Positions 33,371-42,287 are shown, numbered from the stretch's first letter. The stretch: 42,910 nucleotides of DNA from Candidatus Omnitrophota bacterium (GCA_018901615.1 JAHIEN010000083.1:1-42910), one strand, 5' to 3'. Program-made: numbers and translations. Notes: a model not told the origin generated them from the sequence alone.

Positions 33371-33571
33371 TTACTTCTTTTTGTATTTTTTCAAAAACTT
33401 TTCCACCCTGCCGGCCGAATCAATGAATTTTTGTTTGCCTGTAAAGAACGGGTGGCATTTTGAACATATCTCCACGCGTATATTCTGCTTCGTTGAGCAG
33501 GTATGCATGACTTCTCCGCACGCGCAGATGATAGTCGCTTCTTTGTAGTCAGGATGAATCTTGTCTCTCAT
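33371..33571 (-). CDS. rpmE: 50S ribosomal protein L31 (zinc-binding type)
   Basis: 66 residues starting MRDKIHPDY. Zinc ligands Cys16, Cys18, Cys36 and Cys39 are all present, so this is the C+ form. [20 protein letters not shown] is the family signature. ATG at 33571 with a GGGGG ribosome site. Lies directly after rho, the common rho-rpmE order. Confidence 0.97.
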   Translation of the reverse strand: MRDKIHPDYKEATIICACGEVMHTCSTKQNIRVEICSKCHPFFTGKQKFIDSAGRVEKFLKKYKKK

Positions 33572-33585
33572 TTTAAACCCCCTTG

Positions 33586-34851
33586 TTAATGGTTCATGCT
33601 CTCTAAAAACTCTTCGTTTGTCTTTGTCTTCCCGAGCTTCTGGAGCAAAAGCTCCATGGCCTCGACGCTATTAAGCTCGTTCAGGACCTTTCTTAAGATC
33701 CATACCCTCTGGAGCTCTTTATCTTCGAGGAGGAGTTCTTCTTTTCTTGTATTAGACCTCTTTATGTCAATGGCCGGATAGACCCTTCTTTGAAACAGGT
33801 TCCTATCAAGTTGTGTCTCCATATTGCCCGTGCCTTTAAATTCCTCGAATATAACCTCGTCCATCCGGCTGCCTGTATCAACCAGCGCGGTGGCGATGAT
33901 AGTCAGGCTTCCGCCTTCTTCTATATTCCTGGCCGCGCCAAAAAATCTCTTGGGTTTATGAAGCGCGTTTGAATCCACTCCGCCCGAAAGTATCTTTCCT
34001 GAATGCGGGACCACTGAGTTATACGCCCGCGCGAGCCTGGTTATGCTGTCCAGGAGGATCACTACGTCTTTTTTATGCTCGACAAGTCTTTTGGCTTTTT
34101 CAAGCACCATTTCAGAGACCTGAACATGCCTCTCCGCTGGTTCATCAAATGTAGAGCTTATCACCTCGCCTTTGACAGTCCGCTGCATGTCTGTGACCTC
34201 TTCAGGTCTTTCGTCGATAAGAAGCACCATGATTACAGCGTCAGGATAATTTTCCGCTATGCTGTTTGCCACCTTCTGCATGATAATAGTTTTGCCGCTG
34301 TAGGGAGGCGCCACGATCATCCCCCTTTGACCCTTTCCGATAGGCGTCAATAGGTCCATCACGCGAGTTGTAAGGTCACTCTTTTTTGTCTCAAGCTTAT
34401 ATCTCTGGTTAGGATAAAGAGGCGTCAGGTTATCAAACAATATCTTGTCCTTGGCTGTCTCAGGGTTTTCAAAATTTACAGCCTCCACCTTCAGGAGCGC
34501 GAAATATTTCTCGCCCTCTTTAGGCGGTCTTATCTGGCCGCTTACCGTATCCCCTGTTCGCAGGGCGAACTTTTTGATCTGTGACGGCGAGATATATATA
34601 TCGTCAGGACAGGGAAGATAGTTATAATTAGGCGAACGCAAAAATCCGAAACCATCAGGCAGTACCTCCAGGACTCCCTCGCCGAATATAAGGCCGGCCC
34701 TTTCTGTCTGGGCCTGAAGCACCTTGAAAATAAGGTCCTGTTTTTTTAAACTGCCCACGTCGCTTACATTCATCTCCCGAGCTATTTTATTCAACTCAGA
34801 TACCTTGATAGATTTTAATTTTTCAATATCCAGTTTTTGACTTATAGTCAT
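33586..34851 (-). CDS. rho: Transcription termination factor Rho
   Basis: Hexameric RNA helicase for factor-dependent termination. The N-terminal SAP-like region ([16 protein letters not shown]) is followed by the cold-shock RNA-binding domain ([18 protein letters not shown]). The P-loop APPYSGKT is near residue 183, followed by [14 protein letters not shown] and the [13 protein letters not shown] motor motifs. 421 residues. Start ATG at 34851, overlapping the end of coaE by 29 bases. The lack of clear intrinsic terminators elsewhere in the window fits heavy reliance on Rho. Confidence 0.98.
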   Translation of the reverse strand: MTISQKLDIEKLKSIKVSELNKIAREMNVSDVGSLKKQDLIFKVLQAQTERAGLIFGEGVLEVLPDGFGFLRSPNYNYLPCPDDIYISPSQIKKFALRTGDTVSGQIRPPKEGEKYFALLKVEAVNFENPETAKDKILFDNLTPLYPNQRYKLETKKSDLTTRVMDLLTPIGKGQRGMIVAPPYSGKTIIMQKVANSIAENYPDAVIMVLLIDERPEEVTDMQRTVKGEVISSTFDEPAERHVQVSEMVLEKAKRLVEHKKDVVILLDSITRLARAYNSVVPHSGKILSGGVDSNALHKPKRFFGAARNIEEGGSLTIIATALVDTGSRMDEVIFEEFKGTGNMETQLDRNLFQRRVYPAIDIKRSNTRKEELLLEDKELQRVWILRKVLNELNSVEAMELLLQKLGKTKTNEEFLESMNH

Positions 34852-35446
34852 AAGCGGCGCCCATGCCTCCTAATTGCTTCCAGATTTTTTTAACCTGGGT
34901 TCTTGTTTCGTTTTTTGAACCACCATTATCTATAACAAAGTCTGCAAACGCCAGCTTTTTTTTTAACGGCGCCTGCAAACGTAACCTTTTCAGCGCATCT
35001 TCTTTTGTCATAGCCTTCGCCTTCGTCAACCTGGCAACCTGTCTTCTTCTCTCTACCTTGACCACTATCAGGATATCCAGTTTCTTATAAAAACCTGACT
35101 CGACAAGCAATGCCCCTTCAACAACAACCGGCCTTTTGCCTTTTTCGCAAAGAACGAGCGCCTCTATTTCTTTTATTGTTTCAGGGTGAACAAGCCTATT
35201 CAACAGCAAGAGCCTTGAAGTATTATTGAAAACAATGTCTGCCAGCTTTACCCTGTCTATACGCTTGCCCGGGCCAAGTATCTTTTTTCCGAAATGCCTT
35301 ACTATTCTTTTATAAATCGTCCTGCCAGGCAGCATAAGTTTGTGACAGACTATGTCCGCGTCAATCACGCGCGCGCCAAGAGCGCCGAACATCTCAGTCA
35401 CAGTGGTCTTTCCGCTGCCAAAACTGCCTGTGATACCTATTATCAT
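34823..35446 (-). CDS. coaE: Dephospho-CoA kinase
   Basis: Last step of coenzyme A synthesis, phosphorylating the 3'-OH of dephospho-CoA. The P-loop GSFGSGKT is at residues 7-14, with [10 protein letters not shown] near 34 and later the LID region [16 protein letters not shown]. 207 residues. ATG at 35446, 30 bp after the polA stop with a palindrome in between. CoA supply is relevant to the acetyl-CoA pathway but coaE is ordinary housekeeping. Confidence 0.95.
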   Translation of the reverse strand: MIIGITGSFGSGKTTVTEMFGALGARVIDADIVCHKLMLPGRTIYKRIVRHFGKKILGPGKRIDRVKLADIVFNNTSRLLLLNRLVHPETIKEIEALVLCEKGKRPVVVEGALLVESGFYKKLDILIVVKVERRRQVARLTKAKAMTKEDALKRLRLQAPLKKKLAFADFVIDNGGSKNETRTQVKKIWKQLGGMGAAYDYKSKTGY

Positions 35447-35462
35447 AACAAAAGTCCTATTA

Positions 35463-35495
35463 GGAGATGTTCGAGGTTAAACCTCGAACATCTCC
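35463..35495. repeat. Perfect 33-nt palindrome spanning the polA stop codon
   Basis: GGAGATGTTCGAGGTT (35463-35478) and AACCTCGAACATCTCC (35480-35495) meet around one A. The coding arm encodes the last residues of PolA (LEMFEV) and the stop; the other arm is its mirror beyond the stop. No T-run, so not a classical terminator. Confidence 0.87.
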
Positions 35496-38176
35496 AACCA
35501 GTTCTTCCCAAACTTTACACTCACCTCTACAGGTACGCGCAATTTTACAGCGCCTTCCATCTTTTCCTTGATCATTTTCGCCATTGATGCAAGTTCTTTC
35601 TCAGGGGCCTCAAACACAAGCTCATCATGCACCTGCAAAATCATCTTTGAGGAAACTTTTTTCTCCGCCATATCCTTGTGTATATTTATCATGGCTATCT
35701 TTATAAGGTCTGCGGCAGAGCCTTGTATTGGGGCGTTAATGGCTATCCTTTCAGCCTGCTGCTGTTCCTTTACGCTTCCGGTAATTATTTCAGGTATATA
35801 CCTGCGCCTGTTAAAGAGCGTTGTCACGTAACCCAGAGACCTGGCCTCTTCTATAGTATCTTCCATATATAACCTCACGCGAGAGTATCTTTCGAAATAA
35901 GAATCTATGAACTGCTGTGCGCTGGCAGGGTCGATAGAAAGGCTTCTTGAAAGCCCGAACGCGCTCATGCCATAGACTATGCCGAAGTTTACAGTCTTTG
36001 CGCTGGAGCGTTGTTCCGGCGTCACATCCTTCTCCTTGACGTCAAAAATCAAAGACGCTGTATGGGTGTGGACATCCAGGCCCTGCTCAAACGCCTTTAA
36101 CAGTTCTTCGTCTTTGGACAAATGCGCCAGTATCCTCAGCTCTATCTGCGAGTAATCCGCGGATATTATCAGGCTGCCTTTTTCTCCTATAAAGGCCTTT
36201 CGTATCTCTCTGCCCTGAGGCGTCTTTATAGGTATATTCTGCAGGTTAGGCTTGCTTGATGAAAGCCTGCCGGTAGCCGTTATGGTCTGATTGAATGATG
36301 TGTGCAGCCTGCCTGTCTTTTTGTTTACAAGCTCGGGCAGCGCGTCTATATAAGTCGACTTTAATTTTGACAACTCCCTGTACCTGAGAAGCTCTTTTGG
36401 CAGCGGATGGACAAAGGCCAGCCTTTCCAGGACGCCCACGTCTGTGGAAAACCCCGTCTTGGTCTTTTTTACAACAGGCAGGTTCAGTTTTTCAAAAAGT
36501 ATCTCGCTCAACTGCTTGGGAGAATTGATATTAAATTCAGCGCCCGCTATCTTATAGATATTTTTTACAATAGTCTCCAGCTCTTTATCCATATCCCTTG
36601 ACATGCCTTTTAACAATTTAACGTCCACCTTTATCCCTGAGGTTTCCATCTCTGAGAGCACATCCACTAAGGGCAGTTCTATTTCCCTGAAAAGCATGTC
36701 CAGCTCTTTTTCAAAAAGCTCTTTCTCGAGGATCTGCTTCAGCCTGAACGTAATATCGCTGTCTTCGCAGGAGTATTCTGAAATCCTGTCCAGCGGCACC
36801 TCGCTCATGTTTATGCGCTTTTTGCCGCTGCCCAAAAGCTCATCTATGGATATCATTTTATGGTCCAGCCTTTCAAACGCCAGGTCATCGAGATTGTGAT
36901 TGAATTTCGAAGGGTTTAATAAATAAGACGCTATCATCGTATCAAACTCTATGGCATTCAACCCTATGCCGCAATTTGACAGGATCAATTTCTCGTATTT
37001 TATATTCTGTCCTATTTTCTTTATTTTCTCATTCTCCATAATGCCCTTAAGCGCCTTAAAAACATAGCCTGGATCAACGCCCTGCCGAACCATAAGACCT
37101 GAGCCCTGAGCCTTACTGGCAAGCGCCACATAATACGCCTTCCCCGCTTCCCAGCAAAACGAGACGCCAACAGGCACCGCGACCAGAGGGTTTTCGCTTG
37201 TTGTCTCAAAATCAAACACAAACTCTTTTTGTTTTTTTAATTCGCTCAAAAAACCTTCAAAACCTTTTATGTCAACTATGGTCTTATAACACGCCCCGGA
37301 ACGCAAGCCGGGGCTGTCAGGGGCGGCTTCTTTCGCCAGTGTTTTAAAATCCAGGTCCTTAAAGATCCTGACCAATCTCTCCCGATCAGGATCTTTTAGG
37401 CGCATAGCGCTGAGTTCAACCTCAATAGGCACAGAGTCATCTACAGTAGCCAGTTCTTTTGACAGGCGCGCGATATCTTCCTGTTCCGCGAGCATCTTTC
37501 TCTTTGACTCGTTTTTTATCTTATCAATATTTTTATACAGGGTGTCTATATCCTTAAAATCCTTTATCAGCTCTATTGCCGTCTTCTCTCCTACGCCACG
37601 GACCCCGGGTATATTGTCGCTGACGTCGCCGGACAATGCCATAAGGTCTGTCATGTTCTCAGGCCCCAGGCCTGAAAACCTGTTTATCACAGCCTCTTTG
37701 TCGTACACAAGGCCTTCCTTATGGGTGCTGCAGACCTTTATATTATCATCCACGAGCTGCAGCGCATCTTTATCGCCTGTAACAATATAAACCTCTACGC
37801 CTTCTTTTGCTATTTTTCTGGCTACTGTCGCGAGTATATCATCTGCCTCAAACCCTTCTTTTTCAAATATAGCTATGTTATAGGCCGCGACTACTTCTTT
37901 TATCAAAGGCATCTGAGAAACAAGGTCATCAGGCATAGGCTTTCTTTTTATCTTATACGCGTTGAATCTCTTATGCCTGAAGGTCGGGCCTTTTAGATCA
38001 AAGGCAATGCCCATGTAATCCGGCTTTTCTGACGCGAGCAATTTTTTCAGCATCAGGATAAAACCATACACAGCGTTTGTCGGCTGGCCCTTGGAATTCC
38101 TCAGGTCTTTTATGGCATAATACGCCCTGTAGCAATAGGAATTCCCGTCTATTAAAAAAACCCTTTCTTTTTTCAT
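35477..38176 (-). CDS. polA: DNA polymerase I
   Basis: Three-domain repair and Okazaki-fragment polymerase. The N-terminal 5' nuclease (FLIDGNSYCYRAYY, GFEADDILAT, GDKDALQLV), 3'-5' exonuclease and polymerase domains are all present. Polymerase motifs are SADYSQIELR (A), RSSAKTVNFGIVYG (B) and QVHDELVFE (C). In the exonuclease, DFE (motif I) and YSCED (motif III) are kept, but motif II reads NIKYE where E. coli has NLKYD, an Asp-to-Glu change at a metal ligand. I start at the ATG at 38176 (about 899 residues), where homologues begin; an in-frame ATG at 38200 exists and neither has a strong ribosome site. A GC hairpin (37293-37314) encodes PGLRSG between nuclease and exonuclease. Confidence 0.96.
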   Translation of the reverse strand: MKKERVFLIDGNSYCYRAYYAIKDLRNSKGQPTNAVYGFILMLKKLLASEKPDYMGIAFDLKGPTFRHKRFNAYKIKRKPMPDDLVSQMPLIKEVVAAYNIAIFEKEGFEADDILATVARKIAKEGVEVYIVTGDKDALQLVDDNIKVCSTHKEGLVYDKEAVINRFSGLGPENMTDLMALSGDVSDNIPGVRGVGEKTAIELIKDFKDIDTLYKNIDKIKNESKRKMLAEQEDIARLSKELATVDDSVPIEVELSAMRLKDPDRERLVRIFKDLDFKTLAKEAAPDSPGLRSGACYKTIVDIKGFEGFLSELKKQKEFVFDFETTSENPLVAVPVGVSFCWEAGKAYYVALASKAQGSGLMVRQGVDPGYVFKALKGIMENEKIKKIGQNIKYEKLILSNCGIGLNAIEFDTMIASYLLNPSKFNHNLDDLAFERLDHKMISIDELLGSGKKRINMSEVPLDRISEYSCEDSDITFRLKQILEKELFEKELDMLFREIELPLVDVLSEMETSGIKVDVKLLKGMSRDMDKELETIVKNIYKIAGAEFNINSPKQLSEILFEKLNLPVVKKTKTGFSTDVGVLERLAFVHPLPKELLRYRELSKLKSTYIDALPELVNKKTGRLHTSFNQTITATGRLSSSKPNLQNIPIKTPQGREIRKAFIGEKGSLIISADYSQIELRILAHLSKDEELLKAFEQGLDVHTHTASLIFDVKEKDVTPEQRSSAKTVNFGIVYGMSAFGLSRSLSIDPASAQQFIDSYFERYSRVRLYMEDTIEEARSLGYVTTLFNRRRYIPEIITGSVKEQQQAERIAINAPIQGSAADLIKIAMINIHKDMAEKKVSSKMILQVHDELVFEAPEKELASMAKMIKEKMEGAVKLRVPVEVSVKFGKNWLEMFEV
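37293..37314. repeat. GC-rich hairpin inside polA
   Basis: GCCCCGG (37293-37299) pairs with CCGGGGC (37308-37314) around eight bases. It encodes PGLRSGA in the hinge between the 5' nuclease and 3'-5' exonuclease domains, a tolerant place for an in-frame insertion. Confidence 0.6.
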
Positions 38177-38275
38177 GGTCTGTCCGGGGCTAGCGATCAT
38201 CTGAAATTTTTACGATGTTTTCTAAGGGGGTACATGGCGTCTTCAGGAATATTTGTAAAAAATTGGAAGGGAAAA

Positions 38276-39328
38276 TTATTCTGGCAATATATTTAATATT
38301 GCTTCAAATTCTTTCCTCGCGCCTGAAAAATTATTTTCGCGGTAGCGCATAAGGCCTTCGTCGTAAAGATCCTTAATCCTTTCCTCCTTCATCTTTTTTT
38401 TCACGGATTCTTCCAGGCTAAGCAAGCTTGCGTCATCCGGATACTCTCTCTTCGCGGATCTTATTACGTCAAGCGCTCTGGAGTATTCTCCTTTTGCAAA
38501 ATAACTATTCGCGTTAACATAATAACTCTTGGCGCTGGGACCTGATTCAGGCTCTTTTGTGATAGGTTTTTTGTTTTCTGTCACCACCGCAGGGGTCTTT
38601 TTGCCTCTTTCCCGGCTAAGCCTCTCTTCCGCCAGCCTGAGTGATTCCTGTAGTTCTCTGTCCAGGCTTGACTTTTTTGAACTCACCGCCTGCTTTCGTC
38701 TTTCTGTTGTTTTTTTAAGCCCTGTCTTTCTGGGATCCTCATCCTTTGAACCAAGTAATGTCCATTCATCAGATGCATCCTTTGTCTTTTTTATCCCGAC
38801 AGGCTTCTTTGTCTTTTTCTTCCGATCTCTGACAGCAGGCCGCTTTTTAGAGACAGCTTGTTTTTCGAGCAGCCCAAGCTTTACAAGTCTCTGCTCGGCC
38901 TCTTGTGTCCACGGATCTTGTGGACTGCCGAGCTTATAGCGCCTCATCCAGTGAAAGGCCGCCTTTTCAAGTTCGCCTTTTCTCTCGTAAAGAAGCGCCA
39001 GGTTGGTATGCGCGTTTGCGTAATTACCGTCTATTGCCACTGCCTTCTGGTATTCAGTCTCTGCGCGGTCAAGCCAGCCCTTTGCTTCAAAAAGAATACC
39101 AAGGTCATTGTGTGGGGCAGCGTAGTTTGGATCAAGGCTCGCTGACTTCTGATACCATGAGATAGCCTCGTCTATCTCCCCTACCTGCTGGGCATTGTAG
39201 CCTTGCACGCGGTATGATTCAGCGTCGCCTTTAATCTCTCCCGCGTATATATATTTAGTATTTATTACATAGATAAGGGCTATGAAAATAAGGGTGCTTA
39301 TGGAACACCGCGAAAAATGTTTTTGCAT
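38276..39328 (-). CDS. Exported TPR-repeat protein
   Basis: About 350 residues. A signal peptide or anchor (ISTLIFIALIYVINTKYIYAG, cleavage near residue 30) is followed by three TPR units between about 35 and 140, for example AISWYQKSASLDPNYAAPH and AETEYQKAVAIDGNYANAH. A long Lys/Arg/Ser-rich linker (about 155-260) follows, and another TPR pair at the C-terminus (SYYVNANSYFAKGEYSRAL). TPRs are protein-protein scaffolds, so it is probably a periplasmic assembly factor; no partner is evident. The ATG at 39328 has GGAG six bases ahead and is preferred over one four codons upstream. A near-consensus promoter lies just upstream. Confidence 0.85.
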   Translation of the reverse strand: MQKHFSRCSISTLIFIALIYVINTKYIYAGEIKGDAESYRVQGYNAQQVGEIDEAISWYQKSASLDPNYAAPHNDLGILFEAKGWLDRAETEYQKAVAIDGNYANAHTNLALLYERKGELEKAAFHWMRRYKLGSPQDPWTQEAEQRLVKLGLLEKQAVSKKRPAVRDRKKKTKKPVGIKKTKDASDEWTLLGSKDEDPRKTGLKKTTERRKQAVSSKKSSLDRELQESLRLAEERLSRERGKKTPAVVTENKKPITKEPESGPSAKSYYVNANSYFAKGEYSRALDVIRSAKREYPDDASLLSLEESVKKKMKEERIKDLYDEGLMRYRENNFSGARKEFEAILNILPE

Positions 39329-39348
39329 TAATGACTCCATTTTTCACA

Positions 39349-39377
39349 AGTGTATCATATTAAGCTTTTTGCGTCAA
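39349..39377 (-). promoter_or_regulatory. Near-consensus sigma70-type promoter of the TPR gene
   Basis: Minus strand TTGACG (39377-39372), 17-bp spacer, TACACT (39354-39349), ending 20 bp before the ATG at 39328. The short distance implies a short leader. Confidence 0.8.
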
Positions 39378-39387
39378 GAAAAATCTG

Positions 39388-40962
39388 CTATTTTGAGTAA
39401 AGATGAGGCTGGTTAGAAAAATGCCCTCCTGTCAGGGCATCCAAATCCGCCGTAAGCTCAGCTATTCTAAGCTGTCTTTCCATCCTTTCTTTTAATCCCG
39501 AAGGCGGAGAAATTAGCGTCTCTATCTGAAGTCTCCTGCGCTCAAAATAAGTCCTGGTTACCTCATCCAGGATATCGTCTCGCAGCTGCACCATTAAGCG
39601 ACTGCGCGTATCTATTGATGTCTGGTCGTTATTCCAGATGAGTTCGCCCAGGTCCCAGGACATTGTAACATCCCAGCTTATGGCATCGTCGCCTTTTTGC
39701 AATACATCAGGATTCTGACCTGCGTCCCAGTGCCAGTAATCGGTGACATATCTATCCACGCCTACAGATACATCCGGCAGTAATGCCTTTTTACCTGCGG
39801 CAGAACGCCACTGCTTAATCTTATCAGGATGAACCTCGGCGTATTCGATAGCAGCTTCTTGCACTTCTCTGATGCTTGGTTCGTGCGCGAATAATCTTAG
39901 AATATCTTTTTCCTGCTCAGCGCCATCCCTCGACTTCGCTCGGGACAGGTAAGATGGCGCAGCTACGCTACCATCCATAATTGTAGTTGCAGCGCCTTGC
40001 ACTGCCAACAAACGACCTTTCGTAGATCTATACAACCCCTTATCCGTCGCAGCCCAAATCCTATTTTTATTATCCGCTGCTATAGAACTTGTCCTGCTCG
40101 CGTCCATCCCCTTGTATAATGCCTGCCATATCTCATCTTTATCATTAAAAATAAAGACTCCGCTATCGGTAGCTGCATAGAGATTGTCTTTAAATAAAAT
40201 ACGGTTTATCTTCTCTGAACCAAGCCCTGCGGATGTAAAGTTCTGCCACGATTCTCCTTTATCATCGCTCGTAAATATGCCTGAATCTGTCGCAAGGAAT
40301 ATCTTTTTATCTTTCACATATATACTATTGACTAGTTTCGATGCAGTGGCCGCCTCATTTATTACGTCAGCATCGTATTCGGTTTCCTCGGAAGAAGTGA
40401 TAAATACTCTTTTCCAATCAGGGCCTGAACTTTTATATACGCCTTTTTCTGTCGCTAAAAATACATTGCCTTCTAAAGACGCGATCCATTTTATATTTAT
40501 ATTTCCCGCTTCGCCTTGCTCTTTCTGCCATGTAGCTCCATTGTCGCTGCTGAGGAAAAGCCCGCCTCCTGTGCCAAGGTAGATTTTATTATTATCAAAT
40601 GCGATATGCTGTGTACTGCTTGCCTCTGTGCCAATTCCTTTAAAGATCCTTTTCCAGCTGGTTTTACCGTCAATGCTTTTAAAGAGCCCCTTATCCGTGC
40701 AGATAAAAACAGCGCCCCTGAAGACCTGTATGAAATTAATGGTTCCATATTCGCCTCTTGCAAGAAAAACAACATTCCATGTCTCGCCATCGTCCTCGCT
40801 CCTATACAGCCTATTTTCAGAAGACATGCAAATATCATCTCCTTTGACAGCAACTTCTCTGATGTCAGATTCGCTGATTCCCGGAATCGGTTCCCATATT
40901 TCATCAGCGCACGCCGCGGAAACAAAAACGCAGCAGGCCATTAAAAAGATAAAATACCTCAC
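39388..40962 (-). CDS. Exported BNR/YCF48-like beta-propeller protein with an outer-membrane-type tail
   Basis: 524 residues with a signal peptide (YFIFLMACCVFVSAACA). From about 20 to 325 it has repeated blades of the type LYRSEDDGETWNVVF, GLFLSSDNGATWQKE and GIFTSDDKGESWQNF; these Asp-box (S-x-D-x-G-x-T-W) repeats form a six- or seven-bladed propeller as in YCF48 and sialidase-like proteins. The remaining 170 residues include SWDLGELIWNNDQTS and TYFERRRLQIETL, a helical, Arg/Glu-rich tail reminiscent of outer-membrane efflux-type proteins. Residues near 340-352 (PSYLSRAKSRDG) derive from a hairpin repeat inserted in frame. GTG start at 40962 with GGAGG six bases ahead. Function unknown; probably a cell-surface assembly or sensing role. 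Confidence 0.78.
   Translation of the reverse strand: MRYFIFLMACCVFVSAACADEIWEPIPGISESDIREVAVKGDDICMSSENRLYRSEDDGETWNVVFLARGEYGTINFIQVFRGAVFICTDKGLFKSIDGKTSWKRIFKGIGTEASSTQHIAFDNNKIYLGTGGGLFLSSDNGATWQKEQGEAGNINIKWIASLEGNVFLATEKGVYKSSGPDWKRVFITSSEETEYDADVINEAATASKLVNSIYVKDKKIFLATDSGIFTSDDKGESWQNFTSAGLGSEKINRILFKDNLYAATDSGVFIFNDKDEIWQALYKGMDASRTSSIAADNKNRIWAATDKGLYRSTKGRLLAVQGAATTIMDGSVAAPSYLSRAKSRDGAEQEKDILRLFAHEPSIREVQEAAIEYAEVHPDKIKQWRSAAGKKALLPDVSVGVDRYVTDYWHWDAGQNPDVLQKGDDAISWDVTMSWDLGELIWNNDQTSIDTRSRLMVQLRDDILDEVTRTYFERRRLQIETLISPPSGLKERMERQLRIAELTADLDALTGGHFSNQPHLYSK
39920..39960. repeat. Palindromic repeat inserted in the beta-propeller gene
   Basis: GCGCCATC (39920-39927) pairs with GATGGCGC (39953-39960). 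Between them lies CCCTCGACTTCGCTCGGGAC, a half copy of the dispersed repeat seen at 3296-3341 and 24016-24058. The reading frame is preserved. Confidence 0.8.
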
Positions 40963-41368
40963 AGAACACCTCCTCCCTTCTATTAATAATAGACATGCAA
41001 GGCCTTTTTTCTTCCAGATTTTTCTCAGGAAATAAAATTTTAGGCGTGGTTAACAAGATACAGCCAGTTTACTACCGGAACTAGGTATGGTTCAATAGAC
41101 TGCCGGACAGGAAATCATGACTGGAGGCAAACCCTTAAAGGGGGACGTCTTACTGCGATGCAACACCTTTTAAATCATAGAGTTAAGAACCTTATGATTC
41201 CAGTATTAAAATATTAAAATTTGGAATCGTTATGCTTATAACTTATTTTAAATATTCATGTTACAAACCAGTAAGACGTCCCTCTTATCCCCATATTTTT
41301 ACAGGGGTACTACGAGCAAGGGAAAATGGGGTAGGAAATTGTGACTGGAGAAGATGTTGAAAAGGGGA
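40963..41368. repeat. Non-coding region with a possible miniature transposable element
   Basis: No gene seen in about 400 bp. GGGACGTCTTACTG (41142-41155) and its exact complement (41269-41282) form 14-bp inverted arms. Between them GATTCCA/TGGAATC (41196-41202, 41222-41228) forms an inner stem. Outside the arms AGGAAATCATGACTGGAG (41109-41126) recurs directly as AGGAAATTGTGACTGGAG (41333-41350), 16 of 18 bases alike. This layout suggests a non-autonomous mobile element of about 240 bp; no transposase is nearby. Confidence 0.6.
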
Positions 41369-42253
41369 TTATAAATTTTTCTGTAGGCCCTTCTGATTAT
41401 CTAAGAGAATATCCTTGGTTAAGGTAGGCTGCGATTGGTCAGGATTCTCAAAAAGCATCATAGTGACTGTATCTTGTTCACTAACAATGTGTTCTTTCTG
41501 CATAGTAAGATTATAAGGTTTAAATAATTGCTCATATTCTTCACGTCTTCTAAAAATTGTATATTTACTACGAGGGGGACCTTTGTCTTGATAAGTTTGC
41601 TCAACTATAAAAACCCTATCACTTAACTCTTTCATTTTCTCAATGGTCTGTTTTAATTCCTCTGGATTAATAATGTGGATTAATACTAAGGAACTAAAAA
41701 CCAAATCAAAAGACTTTGGAGATAGACCCAATTCAGTAATTTTTCCTACATGTAATGAAACATTATCGAATCCCTTCAAATTTTTTGTAGCTCTTTGAAT
41801 CATGTTTGGAGAAATATCATTTCCAATAATCTCTTTTGCTCGCTTTGCAATTTCTGAAGTCATTCGACCTATACCAACTCCAACTTCAAATACTCGCTTA
41901 CCTTCCAGTGTACCCTCTAAGATTCCAAATATATCCTCTTGAAGCTTCCTTGTGTTTTCTATATTCTGTTCCGTAGAGTACCTTGTTGACAAAACTGCGT
42001 TGATGCCTGAACGAGAGGCTCTTATTTTATCCCACTGCTCAAAAATTTCCTCCTCTAAAATTTTCTCTTTATCTTTACGACTTAAAAATTCATTTGCATC
42101 ATCAGTCCTTTCTATGCCTTGCTGTCGTTTACTCTCATCAAACATTAAATTAGCTCTGAGAGTGGGAGTAGCATAAGCTATAGTATGCACAAATAGGCAC
42201 ACGCTTACACAGATAGATACAATCTTGAATAATCCTTTTTCAATCTTCCTCAT
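41369..42253 (-). CDS. SAM-dependent methyltransferase with an N-terminal signal peptide
   Basis: 294 residues. Residues 1-29 form a convincing signal peptide (KIEKGLFKIVSICVSVCLFV, cleavage after AYA), followed by TLRANL and a helical region. From about 118 the class I methyltransferase fold is clear: VFEVGVGIGR (motif I, 121-130), acidic Asp146 in GNDISP, and FDLVFSSLVLIHI (motif IV, 182-194), as in Methyltransf_11 proteins. SAM is not expected outside the cytoplasm, so export is puzzling; the segment may instead be a membrane anchor. The gene is visibly more AT-rich than most of the window and may be newly acquired. ATG at 42253. Substrate unknown. Confidence 0.8.
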   Translation of the reverse strand: MRKIEKGLFKIVSICVSVCLFVHTIAYATPTLRANLMFDESKRQQGIERTDDANEFLSRKDKEKILEEEIFEQWDKIRASRSGINAVLSTRYSTEQNIENTRKLQEDIFGILEGTLEGKRVFEVGVGIGRMTSEIAKRAKEIIGNDISPNMIQRATKNLKGFDNVSLHVGKITELGLSPKSFDLVFSSLVLIHIINPEELKQTIEKMKELSDRVFIVEQTYQDKGPPRSKYTIFRRREEYEQLFKPYNLTMQKEHIVSEQDTVTMMLFENPDQSQPTLTKDILLDNQKGLQKNL

Positions 42254-42287
42254 AATCCACCCAAAAAATAGCCTTACTGTCTCTAGT

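Noticed and set aside
35463..35495. Intrinsic terminator after polA
   Set aside because: The stem is perfect but no run of T follows on the minus strand.
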